DNA of 64,000 bases from Liquorilactobacillus cacaonum DSM 21116 (GTDB lineage: Bacteria > Bacillota > Bacilli > Lactobacillales > Lactobacillaceae): positions 1,409 to 65,408 of the forward strand of contig NZ_AYZE01000014.1 of NCBI RefSeq assembly GCF_001436735.1. The letters are read 5' to 3'. Under the pieces are notes generated by a model. The model was given only the letters and a program-made list of their open reading frames with translations, was not told the DNA's origin and searched no databases. How positions within the stretch are numbered: position 1 is the stretch's first letter; each line of letters begins with the position of its first letter. This document shows, piece by piece, positions 54,868-64,000 of the stretch. The position numbers and the translations under genes were made by a program.

Positions 54868-57198
54868 TTGTTTGAGGCACGTTATGATTGGAAATATGAT
54901 TCTGCATCGGTAAGTGATTTGGAACGTGAAATACAAGAAAAAATGGGGATTTCAAAGCTATTAGCAGAACTGTTGGTTAAGAGACAACATACTGATTTTG
55001 ATGAAATTAGGGAATTTTTACTGCCAACTGAAAATAGTATTCATGATTCGTATTTGATGCATGATATGCAAAAAGCAATAGAGCGAATTCAAGATGCAAT
55101 AATTAACGATGAAAAAATTACGGTTTATGGTGATTACGATGCTGATGGCATAACAAGCACAGCTTTGATGTATGAGACACTTGAAGAATTAGGTGCTAAC
55201 GTTGATTATTATATACCGAATCGCTTTAGTGATGGCTATGGGCCCAATATGAATGTTTATCGTGATTTAATTGAGCAGGGAACTAAATTAATTGTTACTG
55301 TAGATAATGGTGTTAGTGGTTATGAAGAAGTTGAGTATGCAAAAAAGCAGGGTGTAGATGTTGTAATTACGGATCACCATGAACTCCCAGAAAAGTTACC
55401 TAATGCCGTTGCAATTGTTCATCCAAGACACCCTGAAAAAAAATATTTGTGCCCAAACTTAACTGGAGTAGGGGTTGCTTTCAAAGTAGCCTCAGCGTTA
55501 CTTGAGGATATTCCACAAGAGTTGCTGGATCTGGTTGCAATTGGAACTATTGCTGATCTAATGCCAATTCTTGGAGAAAATCGAGCTTTAGTAAAATTTG
55601 GAATTTTGGCACTTCAGCAAACAAGTCGGCCAGGATTAATTGCATTATTAAATAATGCCAAAGTAAAATTATCTGAGGTTAATGAAGAAACAATTGGTTT
55701 TGTTCTCGCACCAAGACTAAATTCATTAGGAAGAATTCAAAATGCCCAAAGTGGAGTTGAATTGCTAACAACCACTGATGAAACAAGGGCAAAGCAAATT
55801 GCAAGCCAGGTTGAAGATTTAAACAATAGGCGAAAAGAGCTTGTTGAAAAAATAACTAAAGAAGCAAGCGAAGTTTTAACTACTTCTGCTGCGGGGCACT
55901 CAATAAATCTTGTTGTTGGCAAGGATTGGCATGAAGGAGTTCTCGGAATTGTAGCAAGTCACTTAGTTGAAGAAACCGGAAGACCATCTATAGTGTTGAG
56001 CTTTACAAAAGAAGGAAATAAATTAAAGGGTTCCGGAAGATCTATTGAGGCTTTTCAGCTTTTTGATGCAATTGATGCGCATAGGGAACTATTGGATAGC
56101 TTTGGTGGGCATCATATGGCCTGTGGTTTAACGATCGATGTAAATAATCTAGAAAAGTTTCAAATGGCACTGGATAGTGAAGCAAGAAAGCAAAATTTGA
56201 ATCTACATAAAAAAGAAATACTGTATATTGACCGGATTTTAGATATTGATATGGTGAGCCCAAACCTAATTAATGAAGTTAATCAACTTGCTCCATTTGG
56301 GGTTGGCAATCCTAAGCCTATATTTTCCTTTAAAAATTATGAAGTATTAAAACCATTTTTAATGGGGAAAAGCAAAAGCCATTTAAAGATGACTATAAAA
56401 GGGGAAAAAAGTGCTGCCGATGCAATTGCTTTTTTTATTGGTGAAAATGGACAGAAGTTGGTAGATGGTGCTCATAATATCCGATTTGTTGGTAATTTGA
56501 CCACAAATTTTTGGAATGGACAATTAAAACCACAAATAATGATCAAGGATTATTATATACCTGTTGAAAAAAATGCAAAATTTAAATTAATAGATTTAAG
56601 AAAAAACAAATTGACTACCAATTTGTTAAAAAAAAATGGTGTTCTTTTCTTTTTCAACCAAGACATCTATCAGAAAATTGCTAATTTATTTGATGATGAT
56701 CTAGAAGTAATTGTTGGGCTAAAGAATTTGAGTCATAAGAAAAAAGTGAAAAACTTGGTTATAATCGATTGTCCAAATACTATCGAGGATTTTGGTAGTT
56801 TATTGAATGGAATAAGTTTTGAAGAGCTAACCACTGTTTTATATCCATACGAATCGGTTTTGCAGTCTGGAATGCCTACAAGACAAGATTTCATATGTGT
56901 TTATCGATTTGTAGTAGGACATAAAAATATAAACTTAAAAAAAGACTTAAATAGATTGGCTACCTACCTAAAAATAAAAAAGGATTTACTAATTTTTATT
57001 TTAAAGGTGTTTTTTGAAGTTGGATTTGTTAGAATAGATAATGGATTGATGACAGGACTTGCTGCTACAAAGGTAATAAATTTGGAAGATACTTCGAGTT
57101 ATCGTGATAGACAACGATTGCTAGAAGTGGAAAAAACTTTATTGATGTGTAAAACTGATGAGTTTGAAAAAATAATTTTGAAGCTTATGAGAGTTTAA
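54868..57198 (+). CDS. recJ: Single-stranded-DNA-specific exonuclease RecJ
   Basis: 5'-3' ssDNA exonuclease for recombination and base excision repair. The 776-residue protein has DHH motifs VYGDYDADGITST (near residue 84) and VITDHHELP, with VDNGVSGYEE between, then the DHHA1 domain ending in GSGRSIEAFQLFDA and FGGHHMACG, an OB fold, and a Gram-positive C-terminal domain (about 565-776). The start is the TTG at 54868 (MFEARYDWKY), after TAGGAG. The C-terminal extension is normal in Firmicutes. apt follows by 18 bases. Confidence 0.95.
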   Translation: MFEARYDWKYDSASVSDLEREIQEKMGISKLLAELLVKRQHTDFDEIREFLLPTENSIHDSYLMHDMQKAIERIQDAIINDEKITVYGDYDADGITSTALMYETLEELGANVDYYIPNRFSDGYGPNMNVYRDLIEQGTKLIVTVDNGVSGYEEVEYAKKQGVDVVITDHHELPEKLPNAVAIVHPRHPEKKYLCPNLTGVGVAFKVASALLEDIPQELLDLVAIGTIADLMPILGENRALVKFGILALQQTSRPGLIALLNNAKVKLSEVNEETIGFVLAPRLNSLGRIQNAQSGVELLTTTDETRAKQIASQVEDLNNRRKELVEKITKEASEVLTTSAAGHSINLVVGKDWHEGVLGIVASHLVEETGRPSIVLSFTKEGNKLKGSGRSIEAFQLFDAIDAHRELLDSFGGHHMACGLTIDVNNLEKFQMALDSEARKQNLNLHKKEILYIDRILDIDMVSPNLINEVNQLAPFGVGNPKPIFSFKNYEVLKPFLMGKSKSHLKMTIKGEKSAADAIAFFIGENGQKLVDGAHNIRFVGNLTTNFWNGQLKPQIMIKDYYIPVEKNAKFKLIDLRKNKLTTNLLKKNGVLFFFNQDIYQKIANLFDDDLEVIVGLKNLSHKKKVKNLVIIDCPNTIEDFGSLLNGISFEELTTVLYPYESVLQSGMPTRQDFICVYRFVVGHKNINLKKDLNRLATYLKIKKDLLIFILKVFFEVGFVRIDNGLMTGLAATKVINLEDTSSYRDRQRLLEVEKTLLMCKTDEFEKIILKLMRV

Positions 57199-57216
57199 TT
57201 AAAGGAGCGTTTAAAG

Positions 57217-57735
57217 ATGGCATTAGATTTAACGAGGTATATTGCAAGTATTCCGGACTATCCAGAAAAAGGTATAGTATTTAGAGATATTTCACCTTTA
57301 ATGGCTGATGGGGATGCTTATAAACAAGCTACGGAGCAAATTGTCCAATTCGCCCATGACAAGAAAGTTGAAATGATTGTCGGACCCGAAGCCCGTGGAT
57401 TTATTATAGGATGTCCGGTTGCGTATGAATTAGGTGTGGGTTTCGCACCTGCTAGAAAAAAGGGGAAATTGCCTCGTGAAACTATTGAAGCAAAGTATGA
57501 ATTGGAATATGGAACTTCTGCACTCTATATGCATAAAGATGCAGTTAAACCAGGCCAACGCGTATTAGTTACAGATGATTTATTGGCAACAGGTGGTACT
57601 ATTGGAGCAACAATTGATTTAGTAGAGCAGCTTGGAGGTATCGTTGTAGGCTGTGCTTTTATTATTGAGCTTGATGCACTAAAGGGACGAAACAAAATTA
57701 AGGATTATGATATTTTAAGTTTGATGAACTATTAA
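57217..57735 (+). CDS. apt: Adenine phosphoribosyltransferase
   Basis: Salvages adenine to AMP with PRPP. The 172-residue protein has the [18 protein letters not shown] opening, [11 protein letters not shown], and the PRPP loop [21 protein letters not shown] (near residue 121), with conserved ending [16 protein letters not shown]. Length is exactly typical. It follows recJ, a pairing also seen in bacilli where recJ and apt precede relA, which is absent here. Confidence 0.97.
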   Translation: MALDLTRYIASIPDYPEKGIVFRDISPLMADGDAYKQATEQIVQFAHDKKVEMIVGPEARGFIIGCPVAYELGVGFAPARKKGKLPRETIEAKYELEYGTSALYMHKDAVKPGQRVLVTDDLLATGGTIGATIDLVEQLGGIVVGCAFIIELDALKGRNKIKDYDILSLMNY

Positions 57736-57771
57736 TAATAAGTAAGTCAAGATATTAGAAGTTAAGAGAAG

Positions 57772-57804
57772 AGTTAGGTCAAAATAATTGATCTGGCTTT
57801 TTTG
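57772..57804 (+). terminator. Rho-independent terminator of apt
   Basis: AGTTAGGTCAA (57772-57782) pairs with TTGATCTGGCT (57788-57798) using G-T pairs, followed by six T residues. Confidence 0.82.
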
Positions 57805-57876
57805 TTTAAAATTTTTAATCGTATATAAGAGTGTTTTTAGTAAAATTTTAATAGTCTAAGGAGATAGTAGTAAATT

Positions 57877-58539
57877 ATGATTAAGCAAACTTTTGCAGTA
57901 ATTGGTTTAGGAAGGTTTGGATCGAGTGTTTGCCAGACTTTGATAGATGCTGGAGCTGAGGTTTTAGTGATTGATAAGGATGAATCAAGAATCAATGTTT
58001 TTAAGGATGTTGCAACGCAAGCTATTATCGCAGATGCTCAAGATGAAAGTACACTTAAAGCGATAGGTATTCGTAACTTTGATCATGTGGTGATTGCAAT
58101 AGGTGAAGATATTCAAGCAAGTATACTTGTTACATTGATGGTTAAAGAGCTTGGAGTTAAGTACGTTACGGCTAAAGCACAAAATGAATATCATGCAAGA
58201 GTTTTAACAAAGTTAGGGGCCACAAAAGTTGTTCATCCAGAACGCGATATGGGAACACGAATTGGGAAAAATCTTCTATCAAAAAATATGTTGGATTATC
58301 TTGATTTGTCCTCAGATATAAAGGTGGCAGAGATAAAAATAACAAAGAATTCTTTTGTTGGTGCGTCATTGGCATCGTTAGAGTTCAGAAAGAAATACGC
58401 TTTGAATGTTATAGCAATTAGGCATGAGAAAAAAATTGATATTTCACCTGCACCAAGTGATGCTCTTATTTTGGGAGATAGTCTACTAGTTGTAGGGTAT
58501 CAAAAAGATGTTGATTTTTTTAATAACTTGATGGATTGA
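57877..58539 (+). CDS. KtrA-type potassium channel regulatory (RCK) protein
   Basis: A 220-residue cytoplasmic protein of the TrkA/KtrA family: an N-terminal RCK Rossmann domain (VIGLGRFGSSVCQTL, then LVIDKDE, near residues 8-36) and a C-terminal RCK_C domain (about 135-220). It gates a KtrB-type membrane channel in response to ATP/ADP and, in B. subtilis, cyclic di-AMP. No KtrB gene is adjacent, so its partner must be elsewhere. Confidence 0.92.
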   Translation: MIKQTFAVIGLGRFGSSVCQTLIDAGAEVLVIDKDESRINVFKDVATQAIIADAQDESTLKAIGIRNFDHVVIAIGEDIQASILVTLMVKELGVKYVTAKAQNEYHARVLTKLGATKVVHPERDMGTRIGKNLLSKNMLDYLDLSSDIKVAEIKITKNSFVGASLASLEFRKKYALNVIAIRHEKKIDISPAPSDALILGDSLLVVGYQKDVDFFNNLMD

Positions 58540-58628
58540 TAAAGTCGCTATCTTTTGAATTATGATAAAAATCATGGACTGTCTTATAGATAAAACAAGT
58601 TAATTATCAAGGGTTAAGTTGTTTTGAG

Positions 58629-58682
58629 AAAAAAATCAAACTTCAAATGTGAGATTCCTAACTTTTGAAGTTTGATTTTTTG
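58629..58682. terminator. Bidirectional terminator between the RCK gene and yfhO
   Basis: AAAAATCAAACTTCAAA pairs with TTTTGAAGTTTGATTTTT (about 17 bp), loop of 16 bases, A and T tracts on each side, serving convergent genes. Confidence 0.9.
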
Positions 58683-58686
58683 GTTT

Positions 58687-61305
58687 TTAAAATTTTATTA
58701 TGCATGTTAGAATCAATAAAAATAAAAGGGAAAGTATTGAAATTATTAAACTTAGTGACAAGCCAGGAACTGAATAGTTTAGCCTAATCGTATGATTACC
58801 TTTTTTTACGTTCAATGACATCAGATCACCTAATGACTTATGGATTTTTGTAGTTTTTCCATCTACGGAAGCTCTCCAGCCTTTACTATAAGGAACGGTT
58901 AAAGTGATGGTATTTTTTTTAGAATATGTGGTGGTGTTTAAAATAATATTAGTATTGTTAACTTTTAAATTTTTAATATGGCTGTTCTTTACAGAATAAT
59001 CTCTTATTTTTTCAAAAACATGCTGATTCTCAATGGAAATAAAAGGTGTTGTCGAAAACTGAGAATTGACATTTTTCCCTGAAATTATAACAGAAATACT
59101 TGAATTTTTTTTGAAATTTCCTAAGCTAATAATCCCATTTTCTCCATATAAATATTTCCCAAATGCTGTGGTAACAAATTTATGATTGACTGAAATATTA
59201 ATACTATTTACCGGATTATTATCCATATTTGAAGGTATATACAGATAAACATTACCAGTTCTGGAAGAAGTAATATTAAGAATAACTTTATCTTTTTGTT
59301 GTTGTTCACTCACAAGTTGTTTTATAAACACGTTTTTATTATTAGGTGATAAAGTTTTGAATATTCTATTTTGTATGGTAAATGGATTTGACTCGGATGA
59401 ATAACTAAACTTTAAGCCCGTAACAGCCTTGGTAGTTTTAAAGGCTATAGGGAATGCTGAAGTATTTTTGAAAACAGTGAAATTATTTTTTTTGAATGAA
59501 ATATTATTTAGATAATTTGGTGAAGTAGTATTAAAGGAACTAATGCTATGTGTTTTATTAATGTAGTTGCTAAACGAAGAACTGGTATTACTAATAACGT
59601 ACTTAATACCAAGCAAACTATCCATAGGTAAAGTGGAACCATTATTATAAGTACTCCAACGAATCCAGGAATGTTTTTGAAAGTATCCGGCAGCTGATAA
59701 AAAATTGGTTTCATTTGTAGGCTGCTGAGATAAATAATTTTGTACTCCATTGTAGTTAAGAAGTAAAGGATCATTAGGATTTATTTGAAATGTTGTTGCA
59801 CTACGATAAAAATTATTGTCTGATTTAGAGATTTTAGAAAAAATGCTGGATGTCGATGTAACAATTTTAGAAAAACTTGTAGTTTCAGTTGAATTAAGTG
59901 ATTGATTCTTAAGAGTATGATAGTTTGTAAAAATTATTTCCAAACAAATTATTAGAAGTAACATTATTGAAGAAAATATTTTTTTCTCTTTTTTCTTATA
60001 TAAAATTAAAATAGAATTCAGGAAATATACAATTAGAAATAATATTATTACAAGTGATAATTGGCTTGAAAGGTAAGTTGTAAAGTAATTAAAAAAGAAT
60101 AATAATAAAATACATATCCAAAATCCTTTATTTATTGCTGAAAAATCAGTACCAAAATTTTTTTTGAAACTTCTAAAAGCAATTGCAACAAAGAAAAAAA
60201 CAATAACAAAAGATTCCCTACTAGGGTATCCATTTGGCATTGTAAAAGCATGCCAAACCATGTAAAAAGTATTTATCCATGTAGAAATTAGCAATCCTAA
60301 AATAAAGATACCAGTAATTATTTTTTCAGACTGAGTAATATTTTTTAAAAAGAAATATGCTGGAATAAATAAAAGAACCAGGATACTGGAGTAAAGTATA
60401 GGACCATTAGTAATACCAACTTTAGGGAATAGAGTAGCTAAAACATCTATTGGTTTGTATAAAGGTGAAAAATTAAATGTAATAGGAGCCTGATAAACTG
60501 ATTTTTGAGCTATCCAACTAGGAATAAAAATAACTAATGATGTTATCAGCGATAATCCGGTATATACAAAAATTTTAAACATTGTGTAGACTATTCTTTT
60601 CAAATTCTTAGTACATTCAAAATAAGAGAGAGACGCAAAATATAATGTTAATAATGCTAAAAAAATGGTAGTAATAAAACCAATATAATAATTTGTAAAA
60701 AGCAACACTGTAAAACTAATCCAGTATAAGCTGGTTTTATTTTTATAGAAAAGTCTATCCAAGCCTAAAACAACGATTGGTAAGAGAGCAATTGCATCAA
60801 ACCACATGAAACAATGTGCATAGTTAATGTAAAATAGCGATAATGAAAAAGAAGTGCTAAAGGCGATGGTTATGAAATAATTATTTTTTTGAAGAATATT
60901 TATGTTTTTGTTAATCCAACTTGATTTTGTGAGAAATAAATACATAGATAAACTCATTAAACCGCTGTTGAATAAAAGATTTATGGTAAAAAAGGAAATA
61001 ATATCTTTTACTGGGAATAAAAGTGAAAGTAAATTAACGGGTGAAGATAGGTAGTAAGTGAATACAGGAAAAAAATTTCCACCAAGAGCAATTTTGTATG
61101 AATAAAAAAAACTACTTGGATTGAAAAAATTATTATGAAAGTATGCCATAAGTGCAACGTATTGGTTAGAAAGATCGCCTATAATAATTGATTTTGTACC
61201 AAATGGAAAAATTTGTGCATGATAATACATAATTAATAAGAGAAAAATTGGTACGAAAAAAGCTAAAACTAATGGGAAAGCTGACTTCTTTTTAATATTA
61301 ATCAT
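58687..61305 (-). CDS. YfhO-family membrane protein (probable glycosyltransferase for wall polymers)
   Basis: An 872-residue polytopic protein with about twelve to fourteen membrane segments in residues 1-460, a large extracytoplasmic part (about 470-840) and a final membrane segment (846-868). The N-terminal region contains the YfhO features IGDLSNQYVALMAYFHN and MWFDAIALLPIVVLGLDRL, with Asp residues typical of GT-C enzymes. In B. subtilis and Listeria YfhO-type proteins transfer GlcNAc or related sugars from undecaprenyl phosphate to lipoteichoic acid, with a CsbB-type enzyme making the lipid-linked sugar. That partner lies 17 bases upstream in the same operon. The acceptor is inferred. 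Confidence 0.87.
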   Translation of the reverse strand: MINIKKKSAFPLVLAFFVPIFLLLIMYYHAQIFPFGTKSIIIGDLSNQYVALMAYFHNNFFNPSSFFYSYKIALGGNFFPVFTYYLSSPVNLLSLLFPVKDIISFFTINLLFNSGLMSLSMYLFLTKSSWINKNINILQKNNYFITIAFSTSFSLSLFYINYAHCFMWFDAIALLPIVVLGLDRLFYKNKTSLYWISFTVLLFTNYYIGFITTIFLALLTLYFASLSYFECTKNLKRIVYTMFKIFVYTGLSLITSLVIFIPSWIAQKSVYQAPITFNFSPLYKPIDVLATLFPKVGITNGPILYSSILVLLFIPAYFFLKNITQSEKIITGIFILGLLISTWINTFYMVWHAFTMPNGYPSRESFVIVFFFVAIAFRSFKKNFGTDFSAINKGFWICILLLFFFNYFTTYLSSQLSLVIILFLIVYFLNSILILYKKKEKKIFSSIMLLLIICLEIIFTNYHTLKNQSLNSTETTSFSKIVTSTSSIFSKISKSDNNFYRSATTFQINPNDPLLLNYNGVQNYLSQQPTNETNFLSAAGYFQKHSWIRWSTYNNGSTLPMDSLLGIKYVISNTSSSFSNYINKTHSISSFNTTSPNYLNNISFKKNNFTVFKNTSAFPIAFKTTKAVTGLKFSYSSESNPFTIQNRIFKTLSPNNKNVFIKQLVSEQQQKDKVILNITSSRTGNVYLYIPSNMDNNPVNSINISVNHKFVTTAFGKYLYGENGIISLGNFKKNSSISVIISGKNVNSQFSTTPFISIENQHVFEKIRDYSVKNSHIKNLKVNNTNIILNTTTYSKKNTITLTVPYSKGWRASVDGKTTKIHKSLGDLMSLNVKKGNHTIRLNYSVPGLSLSLIISILSLLFLLILTCIIKF

Positions 61306-61322
61306 AATCTAGTCCTTCGAAT

Positions 61323-62255
61323 CTATTTTTTTTCTTTGATAATAAATAAGGGACGGTGCTTTACCTCTAAATAAATATTACCAATATATTTTCCCACAAT
61401 GCCTAAACAAAGTAGCTGGAGTCCACCAAGCCCCACAATAATAGTAACCAAGGAAGCCCAACCATCAACACTATCTCCGTAAAGTAATTTACGAATGATG
61501 ATAAAAAGCATGAATAAAATAGATAATATAAAAGTAAAAAAACCAACAAAGGAAGCTATGAGCAAGGGAACTTCTGAGAAATTAACAATTCCTTCAATTG
61601 AATAGCGAAATAGCTTCCAAAAAGACCAAGAAGTATTGCCAGCAACTCGATCTCGATTTTCATATTCCAAATACTTAGTTTTAAAACCAATCCAATTAAA
61701 TAAACCTTTTGAAAAACGATTATATTCACTCATTCCAAGAATAGAATTAACAACTTTGCGAGTCATTAAGCGATAGTCTCTTACCCCTTGAATCATTGGT
61801 ACATCTGAAATTTTACTCATTAGTTTATAAAAAATAATTGAGAAAAACGATCGAATAGCAGGTTCACCTTTTCTATTTATTCGACGAGTTCCAACGATGT
61901 CATAACCTTCATCTAAAATTCCAGACAACATCAATGGTAATTGCTCTGGTGGATCTTGTAAATCTACGTCCATAACAGCTACTAAATCTCCAGTTGCTGT
62001 TTGGAGGCCAGCATATAAGGCAGCTTCTTTACCAAAATTTCTTGAAAATGAGACAAAGTGAACATTTTCAGGATTCTTGCGATTTAAAGTTTGTAGTTCT
62101 ATGAGGGTATTATCTCGAGAGCCATCATCAATAAAAACAAAGTCTAATGTATAATCGCGTAATTTCGAAGTAAGCTTGTTAACTGCTGCATAAAATAATG
62201 GAATTGACTCTTGTTCATTAAAACAAGGTACTATAATGGATATTTTTTTATTCAT
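61323..62255 (-). CDS. CsbB/GtrB-type polyprenyl-phosphate glycosyltransferase
   Basis: A 310-residue GT2 enzyme. The N-terminal catalytic domain shows SIIVPCFNEQESIPLFYAAV, IDDGSRDNT and DVDLQDPPEQ (metal-binding Asp-x-Asp), and the C-terminal half has two membrane segments (about residues 225-255 and 265-295) with a conserved GWASL loop. These enzymes load a sugar on undecaprenyl phosphate on the cytoplasmic face. It begins the minus-strand operon with yfhO, which would use the product outside. Confidence 0.93.
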   Translation of the reverse strand: MNKKISIIVPCFNEQESIPLFYAAVNKLTSKLRDYTLDFVFIDDGSRDNTLIELQTLNRKNPENVHFVSFSRNFGKEAALYAGLQTATGDLVAVMDVDLQDPPEQLPLMLSGILDEGYDIVGTRRINRKGEPAIRSFFSIIFYKLMSKISDVPMIQGVRDYRLMTRKVVNSILGMSEYNRFSKGLFNWIGFKTKYLEYENRDRVAGNTSWSFWKLFRYSIEGIVNFSEVPLLIASFVGFFTFILSILFMLFIIIRKLLYGDSVDGWASLVTIIVGLGGLQLLCLGIVGKYIGNIYLEVKHRPLFIIKEKK

Positions 62256-62461
62256 AATTGATTTCTCCGTTGGCTAAGATTGCTTTATTAATTATAACGT
62301 TAGCTCATCAATAACTCAATGTGCATAACCTTTTTTTAAATTAAAAAGACGAACTGTGATAAAAGTCTTTACGCAAAAATGACAAATTGTTTACCTCTTT
62401 AAAACAAATCTGTCTAAATATATCTGTAGAATTAAATTAGATATAAGAGAGGATGATATTA

Positions 62462-63727
62462 TTGCGATTTACAAAAGAAGAGAAGAGTTGGATGCTTTAT
62501 GACTGTGCTAATTCCGCTTATTCCTTAATTATTGTGACAGCTGTTTTACCCGTTTATTTTAAGTATGTAGCTGGTAATGCAGGGATATCTGAACAAGATA
62601 CAACTGCTTACTGGGGGTATGTTAGTTCTTTTTCAACGTTAATAATTTCTATATTAGCTCCAATATTTGGAACAATGGGAGATTATATGGGCAACAAGAA
62701 GAAATATTTTACTTGGTCGTTCCTAATTGGTGCGGTTATGACGGTGGGATTGACTTTTGTTCCTACGTCACAGTGGCAATGGCTACTAGTTATATATACT
62801 TTGTCTCATTTTGGTTATCAAGCTGCTAATTTATTTTACGATGCATTCATAACAGATATTACTCAGAATAACCGTAACGATATGGTTTCGTCCTATGGAT
62901 TTGGAATAGGTTATATTGGTAGTGCTAGTTTATTTATAGTGGTCATGATTCTCATAGTTACTTCCGGGTTTAATTTGGTTAGCTCAACAACGGCAATTAG
63001 AATTTCTTTTTCACTCACAGCCGTTTGGTGGATTATATTTTCGCTCCCTTTTTTGAAAAATGTACATCAAAATTTTGGAGTTCAGCCAGTGCCTAATCCA
63101 GTCAAAGAGAGCATTCATAGAATTTTTAAGACAATGAAAAAGATAAGACATTACAAGCAAGTTGTAATTTTTATGATTGCCTATTTCTTTTTTATCGATG
63201 GTGTAGATACAATCATTACGATGTCAACAGCTTTTGGAGTAGACATGGGTGTAAGTACAAACAGTTTATTATTGATACTCCTTGTATTGAATGTTGTAGC
63301 ATTCCCTTGTACGATAGTTTATGGAAAAATGGCACGGAAGTTTGGTACAAAAAAAGTATTATTATTTGCAATTTTTGTTTATACGATGATTTGTATTTAT
63401 GCAATTTTTATGAAAACAGTATTAGATTTTTGGATTTTAGGGATTTTAGTAGGTTCATCACAAGGCGGAATCCAGGCTTTGAGCCGCTCATATTTTGCTA
63501 GAATAATACCTAAAAATCAAGCAAACGAATTTTTTGGTTTCTATAATATTTTTGGAAAGTTTTCAGCTGTAATAGGTCCATTGTTATTTTCAATTACAAC
63601 ACAATTAACGGGACACTCCCAACTTGGCATAGCCAGTTTAGTTGTTTTATTTATACTTGGTGCAATATTTTTGCTTAGAACAAAGGAAATTAATAGCAAC
63701 GAGACCGATATGGAAATAAACGGCTAA
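62462..63727 (+). CDS. UMF1-family MFS transporter (Atg22-like)
   Basis: A 421-residue protein with about twelve membrane segments. The opening (M)RFTKEEKSWMLYDCANSAYSLI carries the DCANSAY motif that marks the UMF1/Atg22-like major facilitator group, and GGIQALSRSYFARIIP is the conserved segment of the second half. Substrate unknown; the yeast relative exports amino acids from the vacuole. The start is probably the TTG at 62462, eight bases after GAGAGGA; the ATG at 62453 lies inside that site. Confidence 0.86.
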   Translation: MRFTKEEKSWMLYDCANSAYSLIIVTAVLPVYFKYVAGNAGISEQDTTAYWGYVSSFSTLIISILAPIFGTMGDYMGNKKKYFTWSFLIGAVMTVGLTFVPTSQWQWLLVIYTLSHFGYQAANLFYDAFITDITQNNRNDMVSSYGFGIGYIGSASLFIVVMILIVTSGFNLVSSTTAIRISFSLTAVWWIIFSLPFLKNVHQNFGVQPVPNPVKESIHRIFKTMKKIRHYKQVVIFMIAYFFFIDGVDTIITMSTAFGVDMGVSTNSLLLILLVLNVVAFPCTIVYGKMARKFGTKKVLLFAIFVYTMICIYAIFMKTVLDFWILGILVGSSQGGIQALSRSYFARIIPKNQANEFFGFYNIFGKFSAVIGPLLFSITTQLTGHSQLGIASLVVLFILGAIFLLRTKEINSNETDMEING

Positions 63728-63818
63728 TAAAAAAGGATTGTGTTCTTTATTGTTTGATAAAGTATGATAGAATAAATTTAATATAATTTAAATATACATT
63801 ATTATGAGGAGTTTTTAG

Positions 63819-64000
63819 ATGACACAGTTCAATAATGCATTTGCAATGGGTGAAGATGTCACTGATTTTCCAGTGCCGCCTATGAGGGTTTATATTGGAT
63901 GTTCATGGTTTAATGAAGCACAACGTGAACACTTAAAGAATGGTTTGGCCGCGATTGAAGCAAATCCTAGTATTTCAAGAAAATATTCTCATTTCCCACT
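63819..64000 (+). CDS. Nucleoside 2-deoxyribosyltransferase (N-terminal part)
   Basis: The first 60 codons of a gene cut by the window end. The opening MRVYIGCSWFNEAQREHLKNGL after a 23-residue leader resembles the NDT family (YFGAGWF... in characterised lactobacillar enzymes), which exchange bases between deoxynucleosides for salvage. GAGGAG precedes the ATG. The active-site Glu would lie beyond the window, so activity cannot be checked here. Confidence 0.75.
   Translation, partial: MTQFNNAFAMGEDVTDFPVPPMRVYIGCSWFNEAQREHLKNGLAAIEANPSISRKYSHFP

Overview
The window is a 64-kb piece of low-GC Firmicute core chromosome, almost certainly from a member of the Lactobacillaceae. Evidence: AT-rich codon usage, strong AGGAGG-type ribosome binding sites, an SMK-box (SAM-III) riboswitch on metK (typical of Lactobacillales), T-boxes on leuS and thrS, the prsA/hit/ecsAB cluster, PepV dipeptidase, DnaB/DnaI primosome loaders, a YfhO/CsbB-type pair and, at the right edge, a nucleoside 2-deoxyribosyltransferase. 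The genus cannot be fixed from sequence alone. I see no prophage, insertion sequence, CRISPR array, toxin-antitoxin pair or other obvious island.

Layout. 1-220: tRNA-fMet and tRNA-Asp with a terminator. 260-6933: riboswitch-metK, T-box-leuS, a MurJ-type flippase and a pseudouridine synthase. 6938-11446: nnrD (minus), pepV, two small proteins and a membrane-anchored alpha/beta-hydrolase-like protein that has lost its nucleophile. 11505-15348: prsA, a YtxH-like protein and hit on minus, divergent from ecsAB. 15413-23549: phosphotransferase, trmB, a small PepSY-like protein, thioredoxin-like protein, ytpR, soluble FtsK-like translocase, murC, hot-dog protein and Bax1-I protein. 23781-30734: polA-mutM-coaE-nrdR-dnaB-dnaI, a DNA replication/repair operon. 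30780-34381: T-box-thrS, then promoter, L20 leader, infC-rpmI-rplT. 34610-40085: yqeG-yqeH-yhbY-nadD-yqeK-rsfS-methyltransferase-tmcAL, a tightly packed ribosome-assembly/NAD/tRNA operon. 40109-43151: yceD-rpmF, ysxC, MazG-like, LD-carboxypeptidase. 43257-47739: a 45-residue gene on minus, a glutamine-type ABC transporter (binding protein fused to permease, plus ATPase), uvrC. 47744-57735: CDF exporter (minus), obg, OatA-type acyltransferase, a small orphan (minus), rnz, SDR, LapA-like, recJ, apt. 57877-64000: KtrA-type RCK protein, YfhO/CsbB-type glycosylation pair (minus), UMF1-type transporter and the first 60 codons of a deoxyribosyltransferase.

The genes are mostly housekeeping: translation (two tRNA synthetases, three ribosomal proteins, IF3, ribosome GTPases), replication and repair, and cell-wall or envelope work. 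Control is largely by RNA: one SAM riboswitch, two T-boxes, one ribosomal-protein leader and many intrinsic terminators.

No wholly new system is apparent. The observations most worth a second look are: the threonyl-tRNA synthetase, whose editing domain has lost all four catalytic residues (Q73/L77 and S180/Y184 in place of His/His and Cys/His); the hydrolase-like protein whose GDSAG nucleophile is Ala173; an AUA start codon for IF3; a 45-residue gene too short for standard ORF calling; and several unexplained palindromes near promoters.
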